From positions 1 to 47,232 of the forward strand of contig PUNG01000020.1 in the NCBI GenBank assembly GCA_003551675.1: a stretch of DNA of 47,232 bases. Direction: 5' to 3'. Origin of the DNA: Thermoplasmata archaeon. Lineage in GTDB: Archaea > Thermoplasmatota > Thermoplasmata > Halarchaeoplasmatales > Halarchaeoplasmataceae. Under the pieces are notes generated by a model. It was not told the origin of the DNA, did no database searches, and saw only the letters and a list, made by a program, of their open reading frames with translations. The position numbers were made by a program, and so were the translations under genes. Position 1 is the first letter of the stretch, and each line of letters begins with the position of its first letter. Positions 6,834 to 15,998 of this stretch are shown piece by piece.

Positions 6834-9110
6834 ATGACGACGCTGTTGATCTGCGAGAAAAAAAGTGCGGCTTCCCGTATCGCCCACCTCCTTTCAGGAG
6901 GGGACCAGACCCAAAGATCTTATCACAAACATCCTTATTTCGAATTCAAAAGGAAAGGAGAAGATTATATCTGTGTACCTCTACGAGGCCATATAGTTCA
7001 GTACGACTATCCTAAAAAGTACAACAATTGGGGTCGTGTCGACGAGGAGAAACTCATCTGGGTAGAACCTGAAAAGAAGATGACCTCCAAAAGGATAGCC
7101 AACTTACTGAAAAAAAAGGGAAAGGAAGTGGATCGTATAGTAGTAGCCACTGATTATGATAGAGAGGGCGAGCTCATAGGTTTAGAAGCGGTCAGGATCG
7201 CCCAAAATGATTCTGAGATACCTATTGAAAGGGCAAGATTCAGCTCGTTGTCCAAGACCGAATTGGAAGAAACCTTTTCGAACCTAAAAGGTGTAGATGT
7301 GAAGTTGGCGGAGTCCGCGGATTCCAGACAGGTTATAGATCTGGCATGGGGTGCCGTACTGACAAGATTTCTTTCTAAAGCTTCCGGTCGTTATGGGAAG
7401 AATTTTCTTTCGGTGGGTAGGGTCCAGAGTCCGACCCTTGCTATCGTAGTCCACCGAGATCATGAGATCGATGAATTCGAACCCGAACCTTATTGGAAAT
7501 TAACGGCTCTTCTCGAAAAAAAAATAGAGTTCGAAGCGCACTACAAAGACGACAGGGTATGGGATAAAGAAAAGGCCGAAAAAATCTACAAAAAAGTCGA
7601 GGAAGCGGATCAGGCCGAGACCGTTGCCTTCGAAGAGAGAACAAAAAAAGATTGGCCGCCCAGTCCCTTCAACACCACTACATTCCTTTCGGATGCGAAC
7701 AAGATCGGTCTTAGTCCGTCACAGGCCATGAGCATAGCTGAAAGTCTTTATACCGCTGGCTGGATCTCATATCCAAGGACTGAAAATACAGTCTATCCTA
7801 AAAGTTTGAACCTTAAAGAACAGCTTAAAAAATTGAAGAGATCCGAGTTATCAAAAGAAGTGGATGAGATACTGTCTCAAGATAAGATATACCCTACAAA
7901 GGGAAAGAAAAAGACCACGGACCATCCTCCTATCTATCCCATAAAACCGGCAACTAAAAAGCAACTAAGCGGTAACCAGTGGAAAGTGTACGAACTCGTC
8001 TTAAGAAGATTTTTGGCAACATTGGCACCGTATGGAGTAAAACGTTTGAGAAAGGCTGAATTCGATATAGAAGGAGAAGAATTCAGATCCAAAGGCACCG
8101 AGTTGATAAGACCCGGTTGGAGGAAGTACTACCCTTATTATAAAGCAAAAGAAGTCAAGATACCTTCTCTAGAGAAAGGAGAGATGGTAGATATCTTGGA
8201 TATGCTTATCGATGAGAAGGAAACGAAACCTCCGAATCGTCACTCCCAGGGCAGCCTTGTGAAGATCATGGAAAAAAAAGGGCTCGGTACAAAAAGTACA
8301 AGACACGGCATAATACAGAAGCTTTACGACAGAGATTTTATCAGAGGCAAGGTCCCCTCCTCTACAAATTCCGGAAAAAGTGTTATCGATACACTGGAAA
8401 GCCATGCGGAGATGGTCACGAAGCCGGAGATGACCAGTAGACTTGAAGAGGATATGGAGAAGATAGCCCAAGGAGATATGGAGAAAGAACAGGTGATAGA
8501 AGAATCTAGAGAGATGCTTCAGACCGTGATAGAATCTTTAAAAAAGGACAGGGAAGAGATCAGAAAGGAATTAAAACAGTCCTTGACGGATCAAAACGCA
8601 GTTGGAGTATGTCCCAAGTGCGAAGACGGTACTTTATTGATAAGAAAATCTAAAAACGGTCGTTTCGTAGGATGTTCTAATTATCCCGAATGTGAGAACA
8701 CGTATTCTTTACCTCGCTCAGGTAGGATAAAAGAAGGAGACGGTGATTGCCCCGAGTGTGGATCTCCTAAGATCAAGGTGTACCATAGTGGGGATACCGA
8801 GGAACTCTGCATCGATGTGCGGTGTGATCATTCACATGAACAGAGGTATAGAGGAAGATGTCCAGAGTGCGGAGGCGACATACGGGAGCAGCGTTCGTAC
8901 AGAGGTAAAAGATTTTTAGGATGCTCAAACTTTCCGGAATGTGATAATACTTATCCCATCCCACAAAGAGGGAACATATTATCCTTTGGAGAAAGCTGTC
9001 CCGAGTGCGGAGCGCCTTTGCAGAAGATGCTAAAGAAAAACAAAGAGCCTTGGATATTCTGTCCTAACCCAGACTGCTCTTACAAGTTTGAAGGTAAAGA
9101 TAAAAAGTAA
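6834..9110 (+). CDS. topA: Type IA DNA topoisomerase
   Basis: A 758-residue type IA topoisomerase that relaxes negatively supercoiled DNA by single-strand passage. An N-terminal TOPRIM domain (about 1-150) includes ICEKKSAA and the acidic DYDREGE triad near residue 106. The catalytic tyrosine lies in GWISYPRTEN at about residue 313. From about residue 593 four Cys4 zinc ribbons follow (CPKCEDG, CPECGSP, CPECGGD, CPECGAP), two containing the GCSNYPEC/GCSNFPEC pattern. The start follows a TATA box by 24 nt. It is not reverse gyrase, because no helicase module is fused. Confidence 0.95.
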   Translation: MTTLLICEKKSAASRIAHLLSGGDQTQRSYHKHPYFEFKRKGEDYICVPLRGHIVQYDYPKKYNNWGRVDEEKLIWVEPEKKMTSKRIANLLKKKGKEVDRIVVATDYDREGELIGLEAVRIAQNDSEIPIERARFSSLSKTELEETFSNLKGVDVKLAESADSRQVIDLAWGAVLTRFLSKASGRYGKNFLSVGRVQSPTLAIVVHRDHEIDEFEPEPYWKLTALLEKKIEFEAHYKDDRVWDKEKAEKIYKKVEEADQAETVAFEERTKKDWPPSPFNTTTFLSDANKIGLSPSQAMSIAESLYTAGWISYPRTENTVYPKSLNLKEQLKKLKRSELSKEVDEILSQDKIYPTKGKKKTTDHPPIYPIKPATKKQLSGNQWKVYELVLRRFLATLAPYGVKRLRKAEFDIEGEEFRSKGTELIRPGWRKYYPYYKAKEVKIPSLEKGEMVDILDMLIDEKETKPPNRHSQGSLVKIMEKKGLGTKSTRHGIIQKLYDRDFIRGKVPSSTNSGKSVIDTLESHAEMVTKPEMTSRLEEDMEKIAQGDMEKEQVIEESREMLQTVIESLKKDREEIRKELKQSLTDQNAVGVCPKCEDGTLLIRKSKNGRFVGCSNYPECENTYSLPRSGRIKEGDGDCPECGSPKIKVYHSGDTEELCIDVRCDHSHEQRYRGRCPECGGDIREQRSYRGKRFLGCSNFPECDNTYPIPQRGNILSFGESCPECGAPLQKMLKKNKEPWIFCPNPDCSYKFEGKDKK

Positions 9111-9125
9111 AAAATCTTTTTTTAC

Positions 9126-9275
9126 TCAGAGTCTCCGACTCTCTTTAGCTTTCATCCTTAGTTTGTCCTCACCACATTTTCTACATCTATTGGCTCTGAC
9201 AGGATTGCTAGCGTAGCAGTTCATGCATATCTTCTTGTCCAACAGTCTTTTTTCAGCTTCGGGGAATCTTGCCAT
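9126..9275 (-). CDS. rpl40e: Large-subunit ribosomal protein L40e
   Basis: A 49-residue protein missed by the ORF track. The start [12 protein letters not shown] and the zinc ligands ICMNC and CRKCG are typical of archaeal L40e, which in eukaryotes is made as a ubiquitin fusion. I translated it codon by codon on the minus strand: the ATG is at 9275-9273 and TGA at 9128-9126. It converges with topA with 15 bp between them and diverges from rpiA, probably sharing a bidirectional TATA region. Confidence 0.95.
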   Translation of the reverse strand: MARFPEAEKRLLDKKICMNCYASNPVRANRCRKCGEDKLRMKAKESRRL

Positions 9276-9309
9276 ACTTACACCGCAGTTAGATGATGAG
9301 AGTGTTCTA

Positions 9310-9319
9310 TTATATAAAT
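9310..9319. promoter_or_regulatory. TATA-like element between rpl40e and rpiA
   Basis: TTATATAAAT lies 35 bp upstream of the rpl40e ATG on the minus strand and about 95 bp upstream of the preferred rpiA start on the plus strand. It can be read in both directions. It most likely serves rpl40e. A closer AT-rich element near 9380 (AAATTATTAA) better fits a leaderless rpiA start at 9416. Confidence 0.4.
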
Positions 9320-9415
9320 CATTAGGCTGGGTTCTGCATCGTCACCTAAGATGAAGCCGAGCTGATGTGTGTAGGAAAAATTATTAACGTGGATCAGGAT
9401 GCGTTTCTAGATAAT

Positions 9416-10093
9416 ATGTCTTATACTAACCAAAAAAGAAATGCGGGTTACAGAGCCGCTGAATATGTTGAAGACGGTATGGTTGTGGGTCTCGGAACGG
9501 GGTCGACGGCAAAGTTCGTCGTTGAAAAGATAGGTGAAAGGATAGAAGATGAAGGGTTAGATATCGTAGGTATACCTACTTCTTTGGAAACGGAAAAACA
9601 GGCTAAAAAAGCAGGCATAACCATCATAGAATTGGATGAGGCTGATAAGATAGACCTCGCCATAGACGGAGCCGACGAAGTTGATCCGGATAAGCAGCTG
9701 ATCAAAGGAGGAGGAGGTGCTCTCTTGAGAGAGAAGATAGTCGCTCATAACTCTAAGAGGTATATAGTGATAGTCGATGCTTCCAAGATGGTGGAGAAAC
9801 TAGGTGTTGATTTTGCTCTTCCCGTGGAGATACTGCCCCGGTGGACCGAAGGTATATCGGATTGTGTAAGAAAGCTTGGTTGCGAACCCGAACTTCGTAT
9901 ATCCAAAGGAAAGACTTACCGGACGGACAATGGGAACAACATACTAGATTGTGATTTTGAGGGGATCGAGGAACCCAAAGAACTTTCCCAAAGATTGGCT
10001 TCTATACCTGGTGTTCTAGAACACGGACTTTTCATAGATCTAACCGACCTTGTGATATTGGGGAATGAAGGCGGATTCGAAGAGTTGGATTGA
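9416..10093 (+). CDS. rpiA: Ribose-5-phosphate isomerase A
   Basis: It interconverts ribulose 5-phosphate and ribose 5-phosphate. Family motifs are GLGTGSTA (phosphate loop), DGADEVD (catalytic acids) and KGGGGALLREK. I prefer the internal ATG at 9416 (MSYTNQKR), giving 225 residues, close to the family norm. The longer ATG at 9365 adds 17 residues not seen in the family. An AT-rich element 30-35 nt upstream of 9416 supports a leaderless start. With the HPS-RraA fusion at 29863-31179 it would complete ribose 5-phosphate formation from fructose 6-phosphate. Confidence 0.93.
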   Translation: MSYTNQKRNAGYRAAEYVEDGMVVGLGTGSTAKFVVEKIGERIEDEGLDIVGIPTSLETEKQAKKAGITIIELDEADKIDLAIDGADEVDPDKQLIKGGGGALLREKIVAHNSKRYIVIVDASKMVEKLGVDFALPVEILPRWTEGISDCVRKLGCEPELRISKGKTYRTDNGNNILDCDFEGIEEPKELSQRLASIPGVLEHGLFIDLTDLVILGNEGGFEELD

Positions 10094-10130
10094 AAGTCGA
10101 GGTATTTTTAGTTTTAAAATAGGAGAAAAA

Positions 10131-10138
10131 TTATATAG
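10131..10138 (+). promoter_or_regulatory. TATA box of the universal stress protein gene
   Basis: TTATATAG is preceded by a purine-rich stretch (AGGAGAAAAA) and ends 30 nt before the ATG, the typical archaeal spacing for a transcript with almost no leader. Confidence 0.6.
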
Positions 10139-10168
10139 GCTGACCGACATAACCTTTAACGATGGACC

Positions 10169-10975
10169 ATGTTTGATAAGATACTGATAGCAACTGACGA
10201 CTCGCCACAGATAAAGAGCGCCATAGAATACACAGCCACTATTTTTCCATATGCTGAGTATCATCTCATCAACGTTGTTAATACCTCTGACAGAAGTATA
10301 CCCCAGACAGATCTTATGCAGGCCAAATTGGCAGAAATATCTCAGGGAGCATTGGACAGCGGAGAAAAGATCCTCAACAGGAAGGGTATAAAAAGGATCA
10401 AAAAAAGAAAACCAAAAGGCACTCCATCCAAAGAGATAATTAGATACATAGAGGAAGAAAATATAGATGTGCTGGTGATGGCCACCCATTCTAAGAGAGG
10501 AACACAAAGAGTCCATATAGGTGAAACCGCTCTTCACTCACTCCAGGTCACTACCATACCTTCTTTGGTGTTCTCATGTGAGTGCGACCCAGAGATACCT
10601 AAAAGGATATTCAATCCCACCACTTTTAGTTCTTATTCCGTCGAAGCATCCATGATAGCTTTGGATCTAGCCGAGTATCTCGGGGCGAGTCTTACCACAT
10701 ATCATATAGGCATGGACGATCCAGGAGATCATTCTAGAAGGATTAAAAAAAGGGCGGAAAAAGCCGGAGTGGATTTCGACATATCGATAGATAAAGGCGC
10801 TTCTGATAAGAAGATAATAGAAAAGTCCAAAGAGTTCGATTTCATAGTAGGTAGTAGAGGCCGAAAAGGGCTTCTGTACAAGTTTCGCCATCTGTTTCCG
10901 CGGCTCTCTCTAAGCAATATAGAGAAGGAGTTGATGGCTGAAAGTGAGATACCTTTCTTGATGGTGGGTGATTGA
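10169..10975 (+). CDS. Tandem-domain universal stress protein (UspA family)
   Basis: A 268-residue protein with two UspA folds. Domain 1 (about 1-140) starts ILIATDDS and has VLVMATHSKRGTQR followed by a conserved Ser/Thr, resembling the nucleotide-binding G-x2-G-x9-G-[ST] loop in degenerate form. Domain 2 (about 150-268) is more divergent, with FIVGSRGRKG near residue 230. It probably acts in the cytoplasm. Ligand and partner cannot be inferred. It ends two bases before the convergent enolase gene and has its own TATA box. Confidence 0.85.
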   Translation: MFDKILIATDDSPQIKSAIEYTATIFPYAEYHLINVVNTSDRSIPQTDLMQAKLAEISQGALDSGEKILNRKGIKRIKKRKPKGTPSKEIIRYIEEENIDVLVMATHSKRGTQRVHIGETALHSLQVTTIPSLVFSCECDPEIPKRIFNPTTFSSYSVEASMIALDLAEYLGASLTTYHIGMDDPGDHSRRIKKRAEKAGVDFDISIDKGASDKKIIEKSKEFDFIVGSRGRKGLLYKFRHLFPRLSLSNIEKELMAESEIPFLMVGD

Positions 10976-10977
10976 TG

Positions 10978-12225
10978 TTACATCCCATATTTTGAGATAG
11001 TCCCCAGCTCTTCTTCGATCTCTAAAAGTCGGTTGTATTTAGCGGTCCTTTCTCCCCTTGCAGGGGCACCTGTTTTTATCTGTTTAGACGAGAGTGCTAC
11101 GGAAAGGTCGGCTATAAATGGATCCGTGGTCTCACCGGAACGGTGGGATATCATGACATCGTATCCGTTGCTCGTGGCTAGAGAAGAAGCGTCCATGGCC
11201 TCGGTCAGACTCCCTATCTGGTTAACCTTTAGTAAAACTGCATTACAGGCCCCGTCTTTTATACCTTCCTCGATCAACTTTGGATCGCTTACGAAGTTAT
11301 CGTCCCCTACGATCTGGATCTTATCACCAAGGCGCTCAGTGATCTCGATGAAGCCGTTCCAATCGTCTTCTCCAAGGGGATCCTCGATGGAGATCAACGG
11401 ATATTTATCTACCAACTCTTCGTAAAACTGTATCATATGTTCCGAATCCAGCACTTCTCCTCCCGATTCGTATCCTTTGGAAGTTTTGAATTCACTCGCC
11501 GCGGAGTCCACAGCAAGATTTACTTTATCTGAATAACCACACTGCTCCATGGCTTCTATGATCAGATCGAAAGGTTCAGTGGGATCACTCAGAGGTGGAG
11601 CGTAGCCTCCTTCATCTCCTAGGTTTGAAGCAGCCGGTCCGTATCTTTTTTCGATTATCGACCCTAGGGAGTGATATATCTCGGTCCCTATCCTGAGAGC
11701 TTCTTTAAAATTCTCGGCGCCGGTGGGTGCTATCATATACTCTTGTATGTCTAGGTCGTTTCCGGCATGTTCCCCTCCGTTGAGGACGTTGAGAAAGGGC
11801 ACAGGTAGGGTAACATCGTTCACTCTTCCTAGATATCTGTAGAGAGGTATGTTCAAGGTATCTGCGGCGGCTCTTGCCGCAGCGAGAGAAACGGCCAAGA
11901 TAGCATTGGCACCGAGCTCGCTCTTATCTTCCGTTCCATCCAACTCTATCATCTTTCTATCTATATCGGCCTGTTGGATCACATCTTCACCTAGAAGTTC
12001 TGGTTTGATGATATTTTTTATATTTTCAACGGCCTTTTGGACACCTTTTCCCCCATATCTTTCGCCTCCGTCCCGGAGTTCTAAAGCTTCCATACTTCCT
12101 GTAGATGCTCCGGAAGGTACCGCCGCTTTACCCATACCGCAGGAGGTTTTCACGATAGCTTGCACGGTGGGATTGCCTCTGGAATCCAATATCTCTCTAG
12201 CATCTACTGATTCGATCTTTACCAT
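10978..12225 (-). CDS. eno: Enolase (phosphopyruvate hydratase)
   Basis: It converts 2-phosphoglycerate to phosphoenolpyruvate in glycolysis and gluconeogenesis. Diagnostic motifs are AREILDSRGNPT at the N-terminus, SIEDPLGEDDW, QIVGDDNFVSDP, the LLKVNQIGSLTE segment with the catalytic lysine, and ISHRSGETTD. The ORF track extends 32 residues upstream, but family alignment places the start at MVKIESVDAREI (12225), giving 415 residues. It diverges from priL. Confidence 0.97.
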   Translation of the reverse strand: MVKIESVDAREILDSRGNPTVQAIVKTSCGMGKAAVPSGASTGSMEALELRDGGERYGGKGVQKAVENIKNIIKPELLGEDVIQQADIDRKMIELDGTEDKSELGANAILAVSLAAARAAADTLNIPLYRYLGRVNDVTLPVPFLNVLNGGEHAGNDLDIQEYMIAPTGAENFKEALRIGTEIYHSLGSIIEKRYGPAASNLGDEGGYAPPLSDPTEPFDLIIEAMEQCGYSDKVNLAVDSAASEFKTSKGYESGGEVLDSEHMIQFYEELVDKYPLISIEDPLGEDDWNGFIEITERLGDKIQIVGDDNFVSDPKLIEEGIKDGACNAVLLKVNQIGSLTEAMDASSLATSNGYDVMISHRSGETTDPFIADLSVALSSKQIKTGAPARGERTAKYNRLLEIEEELGTISKYGM

Positions 12226-12348
12226 ATTATCACTTTTGATCTTGAGAATACTTGAAGTGATTAAAAGTTTGTCATCTAATGATGTGAAATGAGAGTGAAA
12301 TGAGAAAATGATTAAGTACATCTTTAAAGATATCGGCAGTGTGTAACG

Positions 12349-13440
12349 ATGCCTCCCGGAACGGAAGAATATAAATGGCCGTTAGAATATATGGCTCGCT
12401 ATCCTTTTTTGAGCGGGGCCAAGGAGTACATAAAGAGGGAGGCACCGCCTATGGATGAATTACTGAGAGATAATCTATGGGGACCTGTTAGGAAAAGAGG
12501 TAAGGACAGGGTTATGGAATCTCTTGAGAACGGTAGAGTCAAGATAAGGAGGATTGAAGACGAGCTTGAGATAGAGAACGAACTCTTTTCTTATCCCATC
12601 GCACGCATGCTCGTTTCTTCCATAGGTGATAATTTTTTAGTCAGAAGATATAGTTTAGGGGAGGCGGAAAGAGTTGTGGACGAGTTATCCAGGGAGGCCG
12701 ATGATGAAAAGCTTATAGACCTAGCGAAGGAACTCGGTCTTAGATCAGAAAAAGATGGCGAAAATTTCAAGGTTTTTTTTGCTCATTATCTAGAGAATAC
12801 CGAGCACCTAAGGTCCTCGGAGTGGAAACTCACTAATCTAGACTTGAGAAAAGGAAACGTGTATCTAGAGAGAGATCGATTCGTACGTTTGCTGAAGGAA
12901 AGAATTTTTTCTTTGATCTATCTGGACCTACCGGCACCTGTTTCTGATCTGATATTGGAAAGTTTAGAAAAGCAGATAGAAGATATAAAAGAAGTTCTTG
13001 AGGAAAAACGGAAGGAGATAAAAGATATCGATCTAGGTAAGGTAGAGGATGAGTTATTTCCACCGTGTATCAAGTATCTACTCGTCTCACAACAGGAGGG
13101 GCAGAACCTTTCACACGAATCTAGATTCGCTTTAACGGCTTTTTTGAGAAAAGTCGGTCTATCCGAGGACGGGATCATATCGTACTTCCAAGAATCTCCA
13201 GATTTTGACGAACAACTCGCTTCCTATCAGATAGAACATATAATCGGTGAGATATCTGGTACTGAATACACTCCCCCTGGATGTTCTCTCATGAGGACCA
13301 ACGGCATATGTTTTCAACCGGATTCGCTTTGTGAGCAGGAATGGATGAGCCATCCACTGACCTATTATTCTTTCAAAAAAAGAAAGAAGGCCGAGTCCGA
13401 AGCGGAAGAGAAAGAAAAAGAAGAAAAAGAGGAAGATTGA
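12349..13440 (+). CDS. priL: DNA primase large subunit PriL
   Basis: Non-catalytic regulatory subunit of the archaeal/eukaryal primase, needed for initiation and handover of the RNA primer. The 363-residue protein has the N-terminal motif EEYKWPLEYMARYPFL and a C-terminal iron-sulfur domain. Candidate 4Fe-4S ligands are the Cys in PPCIKYLL (about 240), PPGCSL (about 311), GICF and LCEQEW. SHESRFALTAFL is a conserved helix of the family. The extreme C-terminus is a Lys/Glu tail. A TATA-like CTTTAAAGA lies about 25 nt upstream. The catalytic subunit PriS is not in this window. Confidence 0.93.
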   Translation: MPPGTEEYKWPLEYMARYPFLSGAKEYIKREAPPMDELLRDNLWGPVRKRGKDRVMESLENGRVKIRRIEDELEIENELFSYPIARMLVSSIGDNFLVRRYSLGEAERVVDELSREADDEKLIDLAKELGLRSEKDGENFKVFFAHYLENTEHLRSSEWKLTNLDLRKGNVYLERDRFVRLLKERIFSLIYLDLPAPVSDLILESLEKQIEDIKEVLEEKRKEIKDIDLGKVEDELFPPCIKYLLVSQQEGQNLSHESRFALTAFLRKVGLSEDGIISYFQESPDFDEQLASYQIEHIIGEISGTEYTPPGCSLMRTNGICFQPDSLCEQEWMSHPLTYYSFKKRKKAESEAEEKEKEEKEED

Positions 13441-13447
13441 CGATCAT

Positions 13448-14086
13448 CTACTTTTTGGATAACTGATCCCAGGTATTTTTTCCCCTGTAGAGTGCGGTCA
13501 TATTACCTGATATCGCAAACCAGATCAGCAGTAATTCGAATAGATTCAATTCCGTCTCTAAAATATGTAAACTTGTAAATCCCGTATCGTATAAGAAAAA
13601 GTACAGAAAAGAGAATAGTATCAGCAGTACCAAGCGTTCTGCTCTTCCGGCTATTCCACCATAATCTCTTGAAACACCTACGGCGTCGGCCTGAGTCCCC
13701 ATGTAGGACGTCATGAGCACACCTATCAATGCCAGGACCCCTATCCATGTTCGGACCAAGGGTCCCAATATTATGCCGGATAGTATCAATATGTCCGCAT
13801 ACCTATCTATGCTATGGTCTAAGAAGTCGCCCCTTAGAGAAGCCTTCCCCGCGAGTTTAGCTATCTTGCCGTCCAAAGCGTCGAATAAAGAATTGATGAT
13901 GACGAATATTCCACCTAAAAGTACGAAAAAACTTCTTTCTTCGTGGTAAAAATAGAAGAACAGACCTGCTATTAAAGCGCAAAGGAGAGATAACCAGGAG
14001 ATAAAGTCTGGGTTCACGTGGAGCATCTTCTTTGCCAACGGTTTTAGAAAGAAGTCGGCCTGCTCTCTATAGTTGTTCAACACCAT
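13448..14086 (-). CDS. CDP-alcohol phosphatidyltransferase family membrane protein
   Basis: An integral membrane enzyme of polar lipid synthesis that moves a phospho-lipid moiety from a CDP-activated donor to an alcohol. The signature D-x2-DG-x2-A-K-x8-G-x3-D-x3-D is complete (DALDGKIAK ... GDFLDHSID, about residues 68-93). Roughly six hydrophobic segments follow through the 212 residues. Archaetidylinositol-phosphate synthase is the commonest archaeal member of this size, but substrate cannot be settled from motif alone. It ends 7 bp from the convergent priL and is preceded on the same strand by the AK6-type kinase. Confidence 0.85.
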   Translation of the reverse strand: MVLNNYREQADFFLKPLAKKMLHVNPDFISWLSLLCALIAGLFFYFYHEERSFFVLLGGIFVIINSLFDALDGKIAKLAGKASLRGDFLDHSIDRYADILILSGIILGPLVRTWIGVLALIGVLMTSYMGTQADAVGVSRDYGGIAGRAERLVLLILFSFLYFFLYDTGFTSLHILETELNLFELLLIWFAISGNMTALYRGKNTWDQLSKK

Positions 14087-14125
14087 GGTCTGTTTAATAG
14101 AAACAGGTAATAAAATCTATCGCTT

Positions 14126-14644
14126 CTAAAGGTATTCTTCCGACCAATCTATTTTGCCGGGTTTATAACCCTTTGTACTTCCTTTGAGTATATCTTTTAT
14201 GGACTCTTTTACCTCGTTCGGCGTTTTTTCCGTGGTGTTGATCTCGTAAACTTCGTCACAGATGCCTATAGCTTGGACCAGTATCACGTCCAGGGCCTCC
14301 GCTTCTGCATTCTCCTCTATCTTCTTTTCATCCCATCCCTTGTTTCTCATCCTTTCCTTCAGCTCTGGAGGGGAGCATCTTAGTACTATCGTGTGAGATA
14401 ATTCAAGGTGATGGGAAAGGTGTCCCTCTACTATATCGGTTTTTTTGCCTTCTTTTTTGAATCGTTCCCCCAATGCTTCCGTATCGACGTTAAAGGAGCC
14501 TCTTTTTATGTCCTTCTCTTCCAAAAGACCTTTTTTCCTGATGAATCTATTGAGATCTAGCACATCGTAACCTTCTTTTCTCAACAGGTCCGAAACGGTG
14601 GTTTTCCCCACTCCAGGTGTTCCAGTCAAAGCACACTTTGCCAT
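14126..14644 (-). CDS. AK6/Fap7-type adenylate kinase-like NTPase
   Basis: A 172-residue P-loop kinase of the Fap7/hCINAP family. Its members have adenylate kinase activity and assist late small-subunit maturation. The P-loop GTPGVGKTT lies near residue 7, VDTEALGERF and DIVEGHLSHHL follow, and the Arg-rich lid is LRCSPPELKERM. Three in-frame ATGs are possible. I chose the third (14644), because a TATA-like ACATATATGC lies about 27 nt upstream, fitting a leaderless mRNA; the others begin at 14653 and 14650. Confidence 0.85.
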   Translation of the reverse strand: MAKCALTGTPGVGKTTVSDLLRKEGYDVLDLNRFIRKKGLLEEKDIKRGSFNVDTEALGERFKKEGKKTDIVEGHLSHHLELSHTIVLRCSPPELKERMRNKGWDEKKIEENAEAEALDVILVQAIGICDEVYEINTTEKTPNEVKESIKDILKGSTKGYKPGKIDWSEEYL

Positions 14645-14718
14645 AGGCATCATAATCGGAAAAGCATATATGTAATTTGTCTTGGCTACTTTTGGCTACC
14701 CCCCTCCCCCGGCCACAA

Positions 14719-14728
14719 CTATATATAC
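14719..14728 (+). promoter_or_regulatory. TATA box of xseA
   Basis: CTATATATAC ends 22 nt before the xseA ATG. A C-rich tract and two copies of TTGGCTAC lie just upstream. No Shine-Dalgarno sequence is present, so the transcript is probably leaderless. Confidence 0.6.
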
Positions 14729-14750
14729 GTTATTGAAAATATGAATATAG

Positions 14751-15998
14751 ATGAATGGGAACAAGGGTAAGGAAAAACCGGAACGAAATATTTACTGCGT
14801 ATCCGATCTTAATCTCTACGTCAAGTCGTTGCTCATGAACGAGGACGAGATACAGGATGTCTGGGTAAAGGGAGAGATATCAAATTTTAAGCATTACAAA
14901 GGTAAACACATGTATTTTGTTCTGAAGGACGATAAAAGCGAGATCAACAGTGCTATGTTTCGATCCCATAACAAAAAATTGGATTTCGAACCCGAGGAGG
15001 GCATGGAGGTACTATGTAGAGGCGACGTAGGTCTTTACGTTCCTAGAGGCCAGTATCAATTGGTGATAAAAGAGATGATGGTGGGTGGCATCGGTAAACT
15101 TTATCTAGCTTACGAGCAGCTGAAGAAGAGGTTATCTGAGGAAGGTCTGTTCAGTGAAGAACATAAGAAAGAACTGCCTTTTTTACCCCGGAAAGTTGGG
15201 ATCGTGACCTCTGAAGAAGGCGCAGGTCTTAGAGATATGATAAAGATCCTTAAACAGCGCTATGAAAATATCGATATAGTGATAGCTCCTGCCCTGGTAC
15301 AGGGTAAGATGGCCGCAGACAGTATAGTCGCTTCTATAAAACTACTTGATAAGAAAAACCTAGATGTCATAATAATCGGCAGAGGTGGAGGCTCCATAGA
15401 AGATCTCTGGTCCTTCAACGAAGAAAAAGTTGCTAGGGCTGTTTATAAGGCGAAAACCCCTATAGTTTCGGCCGTGGGTCATGAAACCGATTTTCTCATA
15501 TCTGATTTTGTGGCGGATAAAAGGGCACCAACACCTACTGGGGCAGCGGAGTTAGTCGTGCCTAAAAAGTCCGAATTGGAGCAGATATTAAAGCAGCAGG
15601 AAAGAAGGTCCGTTACCGCTATGAGGAACATAGTCAGAGAATGTAGAGAAAGATTGGACAATCTAAAAGGTAGACCCGTATTCCGGGACCCGAAAATTCT
15701 ACTAGAGGACGGGTATCAAAGATTAGACGATAACCAGAATAAGCTGAATCTAAATGTAAAGAGATATATGGAAGACCACAGACAGATCTTGAAAAGCCAG
15801 CGGGAGAGGTTGACCGCCTTGGGCCCTTTACAGACCATGGAACGCGGCTACTCCATAGTCATGGACAAGAACGGAGAGGTCGTAACCAGTGTGGAGGATG
15901 TCCAAAAAGAAGAGCTCATCGATATCAATGTTAAAGATGGAGATATAGAAGCGGAAACCAAGGAGGTAAAAAGATGTCAGAAAGATTTAAAAATGTAG
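14751..15998 (+). CDS. xseA: Exodeoxyribonuclease VII large subunit
   Basis: Catalytic subunit of the bacterial-type single-strand-specific exonuclease VII. An N-terminal OB-fold (about 15-110) includes VWVKGEISNFKHY. The catalytic domain has VGIVTSEEGAGLRD, IIIGRGGGSIEDLWSFNEE, PIVSAVGHETDF and RAPTPTGAAE, all hallmarks. A coiled-coil region follows, and the C-terminal LQTMERGYSIV motif is present. At 415 residues it is of normal length. The enzyme is standard in bacteria and patchy in archaea, so acquisition by transfer is likely. Codon use looks like its neighbours, so any transfer is old. Confidence 0.96.
   Translation: MNGNKGKEKPERNIYCVSDLNLYVKSLLMNEDEIQDVWVKGEISNFKHYKGKHMYFVLKDDKSEINSAMFRSHNKKLDFEPEEGMEVLCRGDVGLYVPRGQYQLVIKEMMVGGIGKLYLAYEQLKKRLSEEGLFSEEHKKELPFLPRKVGIVTSEEGAGLRDMIKILKQRYENIDIVIAPALVQGKMAADSIVASIKLLDKKNLDVIIIGRGGGSIEDLWSFNEEKVARAVYKAKTPIVSAVGHETDFLISDFVADKRAPTPTGAAELVVPKKSELEQILKQQERRSVTAMRNIVRECRERLDNLKGRPVFRDPKILLEDGYQRLDDNQNKLNLNVKRYMEDHRQILKSQRERLTALGPLQTMERGYSIVMDKNGEVVTSVEDVQKEELIDINVKDGDIEAETKEVKRCQKDLKM

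Noticed and set aside
9293-9365. C box (ATGATGA) and D box (CTGA) spaced like a C/D guide RNA
   Set aside because: The interval contains the best TATA element of the region, lacks convincing C'/D' boxes and is rather long. The boxes are short enough to occur by chance.
9365-9415. Longer N-terminus for RpiA starting MCVGKIINVD
   Set aside because: RpiA proteins normally begin about where MSYTNQKR lies, and the promoter-like AT element falls inside this extension.
12226-12321. 32-residue N-terminal extension of enolase in the ORF track
   Set aside because: Family enolases start at MVKIESVDAREI; the extension reads through the intergenic promoter region.
14680-14712. Two copies of TTGGCTAC followed by a C-rich tract upstream of xseA
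   Set aside because: Only two short copies, with no dyad and no clear relation to the promoter; it could be chance.
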